Position numbers and translations under genes: made by a program. Of a stretch of DNA of 11,006 nucleotides, positions 1 through 6,672 are shown one piece after another (the first letter of the stretch is position 1; every line of letters begins with the position of its first letter). Source of the stretch: Methylocapsa sp. (GTDB lineage Bacteria; Pseudomonadota; Alphaproteobacteria; Rhizobiales; Beijerinckiaceae). The stretch is taken from NCBI GenBank assembly GCA_003162995.1, contig PLUZ01000270.1, forward strand, positions 1,976-12,981, read 5' to 3'. The notes below the pieces were generated by a model, which was given only the letters and a program-made list of their open reading frames with translations, did not search any database and was not told the DNA's origin.

Positions 1-8
1 TAATTCAT
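1..8 (-). CDS. Start of a downstream gene (only Met-Asn visible), ATGA-overlapped
   Basis: On the minus strand an ATG at 8-6 overlaps the TGA stop (7-5) of the FAD-subunit gene in the classic ATGA arrangement, and the frame continues off the window edge as Met-Asn. Such overlaps usually mark translational coupling. Molybdenum hydroxylases of the xanthine dehydrogenase/CO dehydrogenase type need a 2Fe-2S small subunit and a molybdopterin large subunit, so one of these is the natural expectation. Only two codons are visible and the product cannot be identified. Confidence 0.45.
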
Positions 9-835
9 GCCGGCGGTCCATGTTGGAGCTCGGCACGGATCTGCTCGGCGTAATAATAGGTGAGGTGACGCTTATAGGCGGCCGAGCCGTGTACATCGTT
101 GAAATAGTCGGCATCTGAGATATGCGCCTGGATGGTGTCTCGTAGCTCGGTGGCGACTGGAACGCGATCGAAATGAAGTTGCATGGGCCGGGCCGTCGCC
201 GCCGTAATAGTCAGAAGGAGATCCTCGCTGTGTACAGCCTGGGTGCCGATCAAGAGCACCGCCGACCGTCCGAGATGGGTGAGCGAAAAGCGGCGGAAAG
301 CGAAGCGTTTTGAGAGTGCGTTCGCGGGAAGATGGATGCTCCGCAGCAACTCACCGGGGCTAAGCACGTTGGCGTGGTTTCCGGTCACAAAGTCAATCGC
401 CGCAACGTTGCGCGGCTTTGCATCGCGCGGCCAGAGCGTATAGACGCCTTCAAGCGCAACAGTGAGAGAGATCATCGATCCGGCGGGCAACGACATGCAA
501 ATATTGCCGCCCACCGTGGCCGCGTTGCTGATCTTGAACGACATCAGCAGGGAATGGCAGCAAAGGCGTATCAGCGGCGTCGCGGCCCAATCTGCCGGCG
601 CCTTGAAGCGATCCAACTCGGCGATCGTGCAAGTAGCCGCAATTTCGAGGCCGTCGCTGGAAACTTGCAGCGCAGGCCAGCGCAGCGACTCAAGATCGAT
701 GAGCGTATCGGTGCCAATTTGCGGCGTCGAAAATAGCCACGTCCCGCCAGCAAGCCAGGCATAGCCCTCCCGCCACCCATAAATGTCGTTAGCCGAGGAA
801 GGCCGCTTGATCTCGGTAATGGTGTTCAGGTTCAT
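5..835 (-). CDS. FAD-binding (medium) subunit of a xanthine dehydrogenase/CO dehydrogenase-type molybdenum hydroxylase
   Basis: 276 residues, close to the usual 270-300 for CoxM/XdhB-type subunits. Seen: an FAD-loop motif near residues 29-36 (AGGTWLFS, usually AGGTDL), the second FAD motif near 107-121 (TVGGN then a Ser-Leu-Pro-Ala-Gly stretch, usually IGGNLANASPAAD), GELLRSIHLP near 161-170, and a C-terminal half matching the CO dehydrogenase flavoprotein C-terminal domain. In this family the subunit passes electrons from the Mo/Fe-S subunits to NAD or another acceptor in the cytoplasm. The ATG at 835 has a strong ribosome site (AAGGGAG, about 8 nt upstream). It lies 59 bp after the amidohydrolase gene and its stop overlaps the next ATG, so it is operonic. 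The substrate is unknown; xanthine or another N-heterocycle is plausible from the neighbour. The Trp for Asp change in the first loop and the Met-Ser-Leu variant in the second are divergent but within family variation. Confidence 0.85.
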   Translation of the reverse strand: MNLNTITEIKRPSSANDIYGWREGYAWLAGGTWLFSTPQIGTDTLIDLESLRWPALQVSSDGLEIAATCTIAELDRFKAPADWAATPLIRLCCHSLLMSFKISNAATVGGNICMSLPAGSMISLTVALEGVYTLWPRDAKPRNVAAIDFVTGNHANVLSPGELLRSIHLPANALSKRFAFRRFSLTHLGRSAVLLIGTQAVHSEDLLLTITAATARPMQLHFDRVPVATELRDTIQAHISDADYFNDVHGSAAYKRHLTYYYAEQIRAELQHGPPA

Positions 836-894
836 GACCGTCTCCCTTCCGGTGGAACGGCAATATCAAAGAGGGGACATACCATGCATCGTGG

Positions 895-2310
895 TCAGGC
901 AAATTGCGCGGCCAAGCGGCCTGCATTGCGATTGTTCTCCCGCACGATGGGGCCCATATCGATGGTCACCACCTCGCCGTTATCGACGATCAGCCGGCCG
1001 CCGACCACGGTATGGCGAGCGGACGTCGGTGCGCAAAAGACGATGGCTGCGACCGGATCGCTCAAGCCCCCACTATAGGCAATGGCATTGAGATCGAGGG
1101 TGAAGAAGTCGGCGCATTTGCCCTTTTCGAGCGAGCCGATGTCGCTCCGTCCGAGCAAGGCAGCGCCACCAATCGTGGCGATCTCCAAGGCTTGCCGAGC
1201 GGTCATCCATTCCTTCGCCCGCAGCGGGTCGGAAGTGGAAAGCACCGTCTCGGGACCTGCGGGCGGGAGAAGCCCTATTTTCAGCCGCGCGAGCAGCATT
1301 GCCTCGCGCACTTCCACCAGCAGATTTGAGCCATCATTGCTTGCCGATCCGTCGACACCGAGGCCGGTCCTGACACCAGCGTCGATATACTTCTTGATGG
1401 GCGCGATACCGGAGGCGAGCCGCATATTGGAGGATGGGCAATGACAGACGCCCGCACCTTTGGCTGCGAACAAACGCACCTCATCGTCATTCACATGCAC
1501 GGCGTGGGCATACCAGACATCCTTCCCCACCCAATCCAGCGACTCCATGTAGGCGACGGGGCGCAAGCCGACATTTTGCAGCGTGTAGCGCTCCTCGTCC
1601 AAGGTCTCACAGAGATGCGTGTGCAGCTTGACGCCGTACTGCCTCGCGATCTTCGCCGACTCGCGCATCAGATTCGCAGTCACGGAGAAGGGTGAACACG
1701 GCGCGAGCACGATCTGCAGCATCGAGCCAGGCTTCGGGTTGTGATACTGCTCGATGACGCGGACCGAATCCGACAAAATTTCCTTTTCGTCCTCTACGCA
1801 ATCGTCCGGCGGCAGGCCGCCTTTGGATTGGCCGAGCGACATACTGCCCCGCGACACGACGAAGCGAACGCCGATTTCCGCCGCCGCATGGATTTGATCA
1901 TCGACCTTACAGCCGTTCTTGAAGACATAGGCGTGGTCGAAGACCGTCGTGCAGCCGGAACGTGCGAGTTCTGCGCAGCCGACAATCACCGCGGTGCGGG
2001 TGTCTTCCGGGGTGCGGGCGGCCCAAATCCCGTAATGCGCCTTCAGCCAAGGGAAGAGGTTCGTGTTCTGGCCGGCGGGTAGATTCCGCGTCAGCACCTG
2101 ATCGAGGTGGTGGTGACAATTGATCAATCCTGGGAGCAGAATGTGACCGCTGAGGTCGAGCACCCTATCGGCGGTGCCGGGCAACTCGGCCGTGAAGCCA
2201 ACTTGCTCGATGACACCATCGCGCGCGAAAAGGCCCGCGTTCTTCAGTTCGCGGCGCTGCCCGTCCATGGTCACGACCACGTCTGCATTCTTCGCGAGGA
2301 GAGTCGCCAT
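895..2310 (-). CDS. ATZ/TRZ-type amidohydrolase, probable 8-oxoguanine deaminase
   Basis: 471 residues, a full-length amidohydrolase of the AtzB/TrzN/guanine-deaminase group. Metal-site signatures seen: H66 and H68 in NCHHHLD, H230/H232 with E235 in LHTHLCE, H269 and H272 in AHAVH, and D320 in GLGVDGSASND; the CHCPSSNMRLASG segment (289-301) is typical of the subfamily. In this family one zinc activates water to hydrolyse an exocyclic amino group in the cytoplasm. 8-oxoguanine deaminases yield urate and ammonia; relatives act on hydroxyatrazine or other aminated heterocycles, so the exact substrate is not certain. The ATG at 2310 is preceded by AGAGAGGAAA, a good ribosome site. Its promoter region carries the palindrome at 2345-2359. 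Adjacency to a molybdenum-hydroxylase subunit supports purine or N-heterocycle catabolism. Confidence 0.85.
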   Translation of the reverse strand: MATLLAKNADVVVTMDGQRRELKNAGLFARDGVIEQVGFTAELPGTADRVLDLSGHILLPGLINCHHHLDQVLTRNLPAGQNTNLFPWLKAHYGIWAARTPEDTRTAVIVGCAELARSGCTTVFDHAYVFKNGCKVDDQIHAAAEIGVRFVVSRGSMSLGQSKGGLPPDDCVEDEKEILSDSVRVIEQYHNPKPGSMLQIVLAPCSPFSVTANLMRESAKIARQYGVKLHTHLCETLDEERYTLQNVGLRPVAYMESLDWVGKDVWYAHAVHVNDDEVRLFAAKGAGVCHCPSSNMRLASGIAPIKKYIDAGVRTGLGVDGSASNDGSNLLVEVREAMLLARLKIGLLPPAGPETVLSTSDPLRAKEWMTARQALEIATIGGAALLGRSDIGSLEKGKCADFFTLDLNAIAYSGGLSDPVAAIVFCAPTSARHTVVGGRLIVDNGEVVTIDMGPIVRENNRNAGRLAAQFA

Positions 2311-2344
2311 GGGGTTTCCTCTCTGCTGTTGCGGCTGTTAAATG

Positions 2345-2359
2345 TCAACTAATAGTTGA
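2345..2359. promoter_or_regulatory. 15-bp perfect palindrome, likely MarR-type operator for the divergent promoters
   Basis: TCAACTA-A-TAGTTGA is a perfect inverted repeat with a one-base centre, lying in an AT-rich island (about 2338-2405) between two divergent genes and 35 bp upstream of the amidohydrolase ATG. Length, dyad type and position resemble MarR-family operators, which often contain CAAC/GTTG half-sites. On the minus strand a TTGACT element (2369-2374) lies just upstream of the palindrome; on the plus strand TTGATA overlaps its right arm. A bound repressor could therefore block both promoters. No regulator gene is visible in the window, so the family assignment is inference. Confidence 0.5.
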
Positions 2360-2580
2360 TAATTAAAAGTCAATCGAATCCTTATTTCCAACCTTAAATT
2401 GAATTTGCCTAAGCAAAGGTGAAATACCGTCCCATATCTGGCTGCAAGGAACGCCTGAGTGAGCCCTGTCGATGGTCAACGACCGTCGGTGATCAGTCCC
2501 CCCTGAGGAGCGCAAACTCCGTAGTTCCGAGATTGTTGCATCTCAATATGAAGTTCGGAACGGGAGCCTGGGAGCAAGCC

Positions 2581-4230
2581 ATGTCTGAGGAGAAGCCGGC
2601 CCAATGTGAATACTGGGATGCCAGGTCGCGGCGAAAACGCGGTCTCTCCCCGCTCCTGTCACGGCGCCTTTTTTTGGCTGCCGGCAGCAGTATCGGGACG
2701 TCGCTGCTGGTGCGAAGCTTTCCCGCAACCGCGCCAGGAAGCGGAGAAGCGCAAGCCGCTGAGCACTTGCACGAGGGCTTGGACGACGCATACGATGCCT
2801 GGAAGGATTTTGTCCCCGGCGCGCCTTTCATCGAGCCAGAGGTCCGTCGCTCCGTGAACGGAGAGCTGCGTACCACTTTGCGGCTGCAATATGCCTACAA
2901 AGATATCGGCGGCTACCGGCTCTTCGTGCGAAGTTATGAGGGCACCATCCCCGGCCCGACCTTGCGCGTGAAGCCAGGCGACGTACTGCGGATAAAGCTG
3001 ATCAACGACCTTCCGCCCAACCGCGATCCTGTGCCGGTGATCCACTCGCTTCCACATCAGTTCAACACGACCAATTTCCATGCGCACGGGCTGCATGTGA
3101 GTCCGAGCGGCATCTCCGACAACGTTATGCGCGTCATGGAGCCGGGAAAGAGCTACGATATAGAGATCGCCATTCCCGCCGGCCACATCCGCGGAACCAA
3201 TTGGTATCACCCCCACGCGCATGGATCGGCCGACGTGCAGATCGCTAGCGGCGCGGTGGGAGCCCTAATCATCGAAGGCGATTTTGAGGATGTCCCCGAG
3301 ATCGCTGCCGCGCAGGAGCGGTTGCTCGTGCTGACCGAGGCGGTGTTCGACTCGTTTGGAACAATCGAGAATTTCGAGACGCTTTTTCCGGAGACCGCCG
3401 CTCGGTTCTTGGCTGTCAACGGCGTGCGGGAGCCGACCATCACCATGCGGCCGGGCGAAGTGCAGCGCTGGCGCATTCTCCATGCCGGCTGGCAGGATGA
3501 TCTCTTCCTCGAGTTCCAGGGGCACACGTTGCATCCGATCGCCCGCGACGGCACCCCCCTCTCACGGATGGACCTATCCCTTCCGCGCACGCCGGAACAC
3601 GTCAGCGACAATCCGAAAGCCTTACTCATAGCGCCGGGTCAACGAATTGACGTGCTGGTTAAGGCGGGGGCGCCCGGCAGCTATGAGTTTCGCGCGATCC
3701 CCTACAATCAGGGTTATTCTTCTCCAACCGGCCCCCTCGCGCGCATCGTAGTGGCAGGCGATCGGCTGTCGATGAATCTCCCGGCCAAACTGCCGCCGTC
3801 GCCGGAAAAGACCATCAGCGACCAGGAAATCACAGGAACCCGCGTGTTAAGGTTCTCGGCGACGCATCCCGAGGTCGAAGCGACGGAGCATTGGCAGGAA
3901 TTCAGGTTCCAGATTGACGGCAAGGTTTTTGATCCGAATAGGGTTGATCAACGAGTGCGCCTCGGCGCGGTGGAAGAATGGACGATCATCAATGAGCATA
4001 AGGACGATCATGTCTTCCATATTCACATCAATGATATGCAAGTGACCAAGGTCAATGGCGCACCATTGCCTGAGCCCATATGGGTGGACACGATGATCGT
4101 CCCACGCAATGGCAGCATCACCTTTCGTTCGCGCTTCCTCGACTTCACCGGCAAATACATGCTCCACTGCCACATGATGAACCATGAGGAGCTCGGCATG
4201 ATGCAGGTCGTGGAGGTGTATGCCGACTAG
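2581..4230 (+). CDS. Tat-exported multicopper oxidase (laccase-like, three cupredoxin domains)
   Basis: 549 residues from the chosen ATG. All four copper-binding blocks are seen: HAHG at 167-170 and WYHPHAHG (H210, H212) for the T2/T3 sites; HVFHIH at 477-482 (H477 for T1, H480 and H482 for the T2/T3 cluster); and HCH at 529-531 with H535 and M540 for the T1/T3 sites. All ligand positions expected for a working oxidase are present. A twin-arginine signal is clear: SRRLFLAAG with the arginines at 28-29, then a hydrophobic stretch and an AQA-like cleavage region, so the protein is folded with copper before export to the periplasm. The frame is open back to a GTG at 2419, but the ATG at 2581 has GGGAG six bases upstream and gives a normal Tat length; the ATG at 2548 lacks a ribosome site. 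Substrate may be phenolics, Cu(I) or Mn(II); no Met-rich CueO-like segment is seen. Confidence 0.92.
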   Translation: MSEEKPAQCEYWDARSRRKRGLSPLLSRRLFLAAGSSIGTSLLVRSFPATAPGSGEAQAAEHLHEGLDDAYDAWKDFVPGAPFIEPEVRRSVNGELRTTLRLQYAYKDIGGYRLFVRSYEGTIPGPTLRVKPGDVLRIKLINDLPPNRDPVPVIHSLPHQFNTTNFHAHGLHVSPSGISDNVMRVMEPGKSYDIEIAIPAGHIRGTNWYHPHAHGSADVQIASGAVGALIIEGDFEDVPEIAAAQERLLVLTEAVFDSFGTIENFETLFPETAARFLAVNGVREPTITMRPGEVQRWRILHAGWQDDLFLEFQGHTLHPIARDGTPLSRMDLSLPRTPEHVSDNPKALLIAPGQRIDVLVKAGAPGSYEFRAIPYNQGYSSPTGPLARIVVAGDRLSMNLPAKLPPSPEKTISDQEITGTRVLRFSATHPEVEATEHWQEFRFQIDGKVFDPNRVDQRVRLGAVEEWTIINEHKDDHVFHIHINDMQVTKVNGAPLPEPIWVDTMIVPRNGSITFRSRFLDFTGKYMLHCHMMNHEELGMMQVVEVYAD

Positions 4231-4369
4231 CGTTCCTATCTCGCTCAATGCGATTCGTTATCAGTCAGTCGGCGATTAGGCACAGCGGTGACGGAGGTTG
4301 GTTGATATAATCGCCAGAGGTCTAGCTCGGAAAGAGCCGAAAGTGACAACGCCATGCGGAGACGTTCTC

Positions 4370-4528
4370 ATGCCGTCACGTCTTTTGATTTGGGTATCAA
4401 TTTTTATTGGCTCCACGATTGGAGGGATTATTCCCGAACTTTGGGGTGCTGGAATGTTCTCATACCTGTCACTGCTACTCAGCGGTATCGGAGCATTGGT
4501 AGGATTATGGATTGCCTTCAAAATATAA
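4370..4528 (+). CDS. Small two-helix membrane protein, 52 residues
   Basis: A short frame with two hydrophobic helices (about residues 5-20 and 27-49) joined by a short Pro-Glu-Leu-Trp-Gly turn, and Gly-rich packing motifs (GSTIGG, SGIGALVG). The same layout occurs in small uncharacterised inner-membrane proteins found across many bacteria. The ATG at 4370 is chosen because GGAGA lies seven bases upstream; the frame is open to an earlier start at 4298, but that would add a polar, unlikely N-terminus. It lies 139 bp after the multicopper oxidase on the same strand and may be transcribed with it or from its own promoter (a TTGATATAAT-like stretch occurs near 4302-4311). Function unknown. Confidence 0.6.
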   Translation: MPSRLLIWVSIFIGSTIGGIIPELWGAGMFSYLSLLLSGIGALVGLWIAFKI

Positions 4529-4604
4529 GAATTCTCGGCTTGGCTGTTGCGCCATCGGCTAGGCTCGTGGCGGCTTTGTCACTTTCTAGATTTTACTTAT
4601 CAAT

Positions 4605-4627
4605 CACTCATGCCAAACGAATGAGTG
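4605..4627. repeat. 7-bp inverted repeat at the end of the glycosylase gene
   Basis: CACTCAT (4605-4611) and ATGAGTG (4621-4627) pair perfectly around a 9-nt loop, spanning the stop codon of the minus-strand glycosylase gene. It sits between convergent genes. On neither strand is it followed by a run of T, so it is at best a weak or non-canonical terminator. ACTCATGCCA also recurs directly at 4606-4615 and 4636-4645. Confidence 0.25.
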
Positions 4628-5120
4628 TAGCTAACTCATGCCATGGTTCGGCTCTCCACGATCCTGATGCCGCGCCGGAGGTTGAGGGCAGCACAATGAC
4701 CGGAGGAAAATCAGGATTTGGCGGCGAATAAGGGCCATAGGCCAGATCGGCTGTTCGGCGAATGCCGAGGAAGGCGCCGGCAGCACGCTTCCCGTTGAAA
4801 GCTACGAGTCTTGGTCGCACTGCACGAATACAATTAGCAAACCTCGGGACATCGAATGAGTCGGCTGGCAACTCTGAGTCAGCACCGGAGAAGGTCTTTG
4901 CGATATCGGTCAGGCCGATGCCGAAGGTGGGAAGCAGCCGGAACTCATCAGGTTTCAGCTGGTGAGGGGTGAGCTTGATCTCAGCAAGGATGCTCCAGAA
5001 ACGGTTCCCGGGACCGGCGTAATAGGCTCCGCGTGCCGCTGATACGACGCTCGCCGCAGTACCACAGAAAACTACCCGCAGCCCCGGGCAGAGTACGTCT
5101 GGAAGGATGTGCGCAGTCAT
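4608..5120 (-). CDS. mug: Mismatch-specific uracil/thymine DNA glycosylase, Mug family
   Basis: 170 residues, the normal length for Mug (E. coli Mug 168). Seen in order: a motif-1 position at 20-24 reading GTAAS, the diagnostic YYAGPGNRFW at 33-42 (compare HPANRFW in E. coli), QLKPDE at 54-59, GIGLTD at 67-72, and motif 2 LPSTSGA at 144-150 (NPSG region in E. coli Mug). Family members remove uracil, thymine or etheno-cytosine from mispairs in DNA. The odd point is motif 1: E. coli Mug has GINPG, whose Asn positions the attacking water, while here Ala22 takes that place. Start ATG at 5120 has only a weak AAGAA ribosome site. It lies 23 bp after the broken phosphoesterase gene on the same strand and is probably cotranscribed with it. 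Confidence 0.85.
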   Translation of the reverse strand: MTAHILPDVLCPGLRVVFCGTAASVVSAARGAYYAGPGNRFWSILAEIKLTPHQLKPDEFRLLPTFGIGLTDIAKTFSGADSELPADSFDVPRFANCIRAVRPRLVAFNGKRAAGAFLGIRRTADLAYGPYSPPNPDFPPVIVLPSTSGAASGSWRAEPWHELATLIRLA

Positions 5121-5143
5121 CTGAGATTCTTAGATAGAGGCAT

Positions 5144-5662
5144 TCAAGTTGGCCCCCGCAGACCGGCTTTTATGCCACCGAGTACTTCTGCGAGCTGCAC
5201 AGGCCGGAAATTCCAAACCTCGACTCCTACGTCAAACTGACGCGGCAGCGGCTTCAGGCGGCCGTGACTATGGCCATGCAGGTTAACCCAACCTTTGCTC
5301 ATATTCCGCCAGGTCCGGAAGGGATAGTGGCACAAGACGAGGTGCATGCCATCGACACTCACCTCGGCATATGCCTGGATGCTTTCCCAGCCATCGCAGC
5401 CCTTGACCGCGGCATCGTCATTGTTGCCGGTGATAAGGTGTTTGCCGCCATGTAGCGCCTTGACTAGTGATGCTACGCGGTCCGGCTGTTGGCGAATGGC
5501 GAAGTCGCCCAGGTACCAGACCTCATCGTCAGATCCAATCACCGAATTTCACCGATCGATCATCTGGCAATCCATCTCGGCAACTGATGCAAACGGACGT
5601 CGGTAAAGGCCCAGTGCCCCCGCATGGCCAAAGTGATGGTCACTCGTGAAGTAGGTCGACAT
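5144..5662 (-). pseudogene. Metallophosphoesterase interrupted by one in-frame TGA stop
   Basis: Reading the minus strand from the ATG at 5662 gives a calcineurin-like phosphoesterase of 172 codons, with the normal N-terminus (SDHHFGH; D8, H10), but codon 38 (5551-5549) is TGA. Reading continues in the same frame with GDF at 52-54, GNND at 79-82, CHYP (H112) and GHSH at 130-133, so every metal-ligand block is present on one side or the other. Family members read Arg-Trp-Asn-Ser at the break; here it is Arg-stop-Asn-Ser, so one G-to-A change in TGG explains it. The ATG at 5662 has GGGGA about eight bases upstream. A GTG at 5542 could restart translation but would lack the first metal motif. 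The lesion looks recent, because no other damage is seen; a sequencing error is possible. Confidence 0.85.
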
Positions 5663-6127
5663 CGGTTCTATCCCCGGCTCTCAGCGGTTTGTCGCAGCAA
5701 CGCCAGCTCCGCACCATTCATTTGACGACCAGCGGTTTCCGGGAACCGGACGTCGCTTTTCGGCATGACTCTACCGGAAAATAGCAGAGCGCTTCAGCGG
5801 GTCATCCGTGACCCCGACCCGGCGGATCAAATCTCGATCCTTGTTGCGATTGCAATCGCAGAATGAATGCAAAAGCTGGAGTGAGCCCGCATAAGTATTT
5901 GAGGCACGCAAGGTATTGATGCCAATCGGCGCGATAGACTATTGATCTAATTGACGTGGGAGATCACTCTTCAGCACCTATTCACTCATGGGACGCATCC
6001 GAGCCGTCGGGGCTTCCGCGACAACCGAGAATATCGGTGCAAAACAAAAATGGGCCTAGAGATTAAGTTGAGCCGGCGCGTAAAAAGGCAAGTGACATCC
6101 CGTCTTTCTCGAAGTAAGCAACTAGCC
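5663..6127. other. 465-bp gene-free divergent spacer
   Basis: No convincing gene is seen on either strand. It separates the minus-strand phosphoesterase/glycosylase pair from the plus-strand winged-helix gene, so it should hold two promoters. It contains a perfect 16-bp palindrome (5845-5860), an imperfect 16-bp dyad at 5733-5748 (one T/G mispair), and a more AT-rich stretch around 5925-5960 that could carry the rightward promoter. The winged-helix frame is open back to a TTG at 5951, but the added residues look non-coding. Confidence 0.5.
5845..5860. promoter_or_regulatory. Perfect 16-bp palindrome, possible operator
   Basis: TGCGATTGCAATCGCA is its own reverse complement with no spacer. 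It lies midway between divergent genes, 183 bp upstream of the phosphoesterase start and 267 bp upstream of the winged-helix start. A gapless dyad of this size is typical of a site for a dimeric repressor (for example LacI- or TetR-like). The binding protein is unknown, and the distance to either start codon implies a long leader or an upstream promoter. Confidence 0.35.
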
Positions 6128-6517
6128 ATGAAAACTTCAATCGATCGCATCCGCGCGAAAATTGCGGACCTAGAGGCGAGGATCTCCGATCTTCGCATTG
6201 CCGAGCGTGAGCTCGAGGCTCTCGACACCACGCCCGCCCCTCGGGGTAAATTAAAGGCAATGGCGAAACGGAAGCCGAAGACGGACGACGCGGCGATTGC
6301 GCCACAGACCGTCGGTGCGGCCATCACTGACGTCTTGAGCCGGAACGGCGCCCTTCCGCTGGCCGAACTTGCCGAGCAGATTAGAACGGCCGGGCGGGAG
6401 GTGAGCGGCGGGACGCTTTCCAATACGCTTCAGACGATGAAAAAGCGCGGCATGGTCAAGAACGGCGGCGGCAAATGGATGCTGCCGAAGACGCGCGCTA
6501 GACGCGCTCGCGCCTGA
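6128..6517 (+). CDS. Small coiled-coil plus winged-helix putative DNA-binding protein
   Basis: 129 residues from the ATG at 6128. Residues 3-32 form a heptad-like charged helix (coiled coil, probably for dimerisation). Residues 39-53 are a basic linker rich in Lys and Arg. Residues 60-120 look like a winged-helix domain: TVGAAITDVLS, an ALPLAELAEQI helix, a second helix EVSGGTLSNTLQTMKKRG acting as the likely recognition helix, and the wing MVKNGGGKWMLP. The tail is Arg-rich (TRARRARA). The layout fits a small transcription or nucleoid-associated regulator; I do not recognise a named family. The ATG at 6128 is preferred because the coiled coil starts there, though its ribosome site is weak and ATG 6050 or TTG 5951 are in frame. 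It is monocistronic, with a convergent neighbour at its 3' side. Confidence 0.7.
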   Translation: MKTSIDRIRAKIADLEARISDLRIAERELEALDTTPAPRGKLKAMAKRKPKTDDAAIAPQTVGAAITDVLSRNGALPLAELAEQIRTAGREVSGGTLSNTLQTMKKRGMVKNGGGKWMLPKTRARRARA

Positions 6518-6672
6518 ATGTATCGTCGCAAGATTATGGAATGTTATCAGTGGGGAGCATTGAAATCATATAATTAAGCGGTTTCGCATAAATAGATTAT
6601 GGAACCTACAAATGGCCCAGGCTCACTTTTAGCGCGATCAGGGCCAGAACTTGGCGAAGTCCAGCCGGCCGT
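6518..6672. other. Convergent AT-rich spacer with weak terminator-like dyad
   Basis: 155 bp between the 3' ends of two converging genes, clearly more AT-rich than its flanks up to about 6612. TGGCCC (6613-6618) and GGGCCA (6641-6646) could pair across a 22-nt loop, with TTTT inside the loop rather than after the stem, so no classical terminator can be claimed. A dif-like dyad (6581-6607) is listed separately. Confidence 0.35.
6581..6607. other. dif-like (XerC/XerD-type) half-site pair, doubtful
   Basis: GTTTCGCATAA (6581-6591) resembles a XerC arm and TTATGGAACCT (6597-6607) resembles a XerD arm, with the core CATAA...TTATG of dif sites in the right orientation, in a convergent AT-rich spacer. 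The centre is five bases (ATAGA) instead of the usual six and the XerD arm is poor, so this may be chance. Confidence 0.15.

Noticed and set aside
2419..2580. 54-residue N-terminal extension of the multicopper oxidase from a GTG
   Set aside because: It would put the twin-arginine motif at residue 82-83, no ribosome site supports it, and the residues look like translated leader.
5144..5542. Independent 132-residue protein starting at GTG 5542
   Set aside because: The upstream in-frame sequence encodes the missing first metal motif of the same phosphoesterase, so this is the 3' part of a broken gene.
6016..6028. 13-bp repeat TCCGCGACAACCG shared by about 6016-6028 and the right end of the window (about 10988-11000)
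   Set aside because: One or two exact 13-mers are expected by chance in 11 kb of GC-rich DNA, and the second copy is inside a coding gene.
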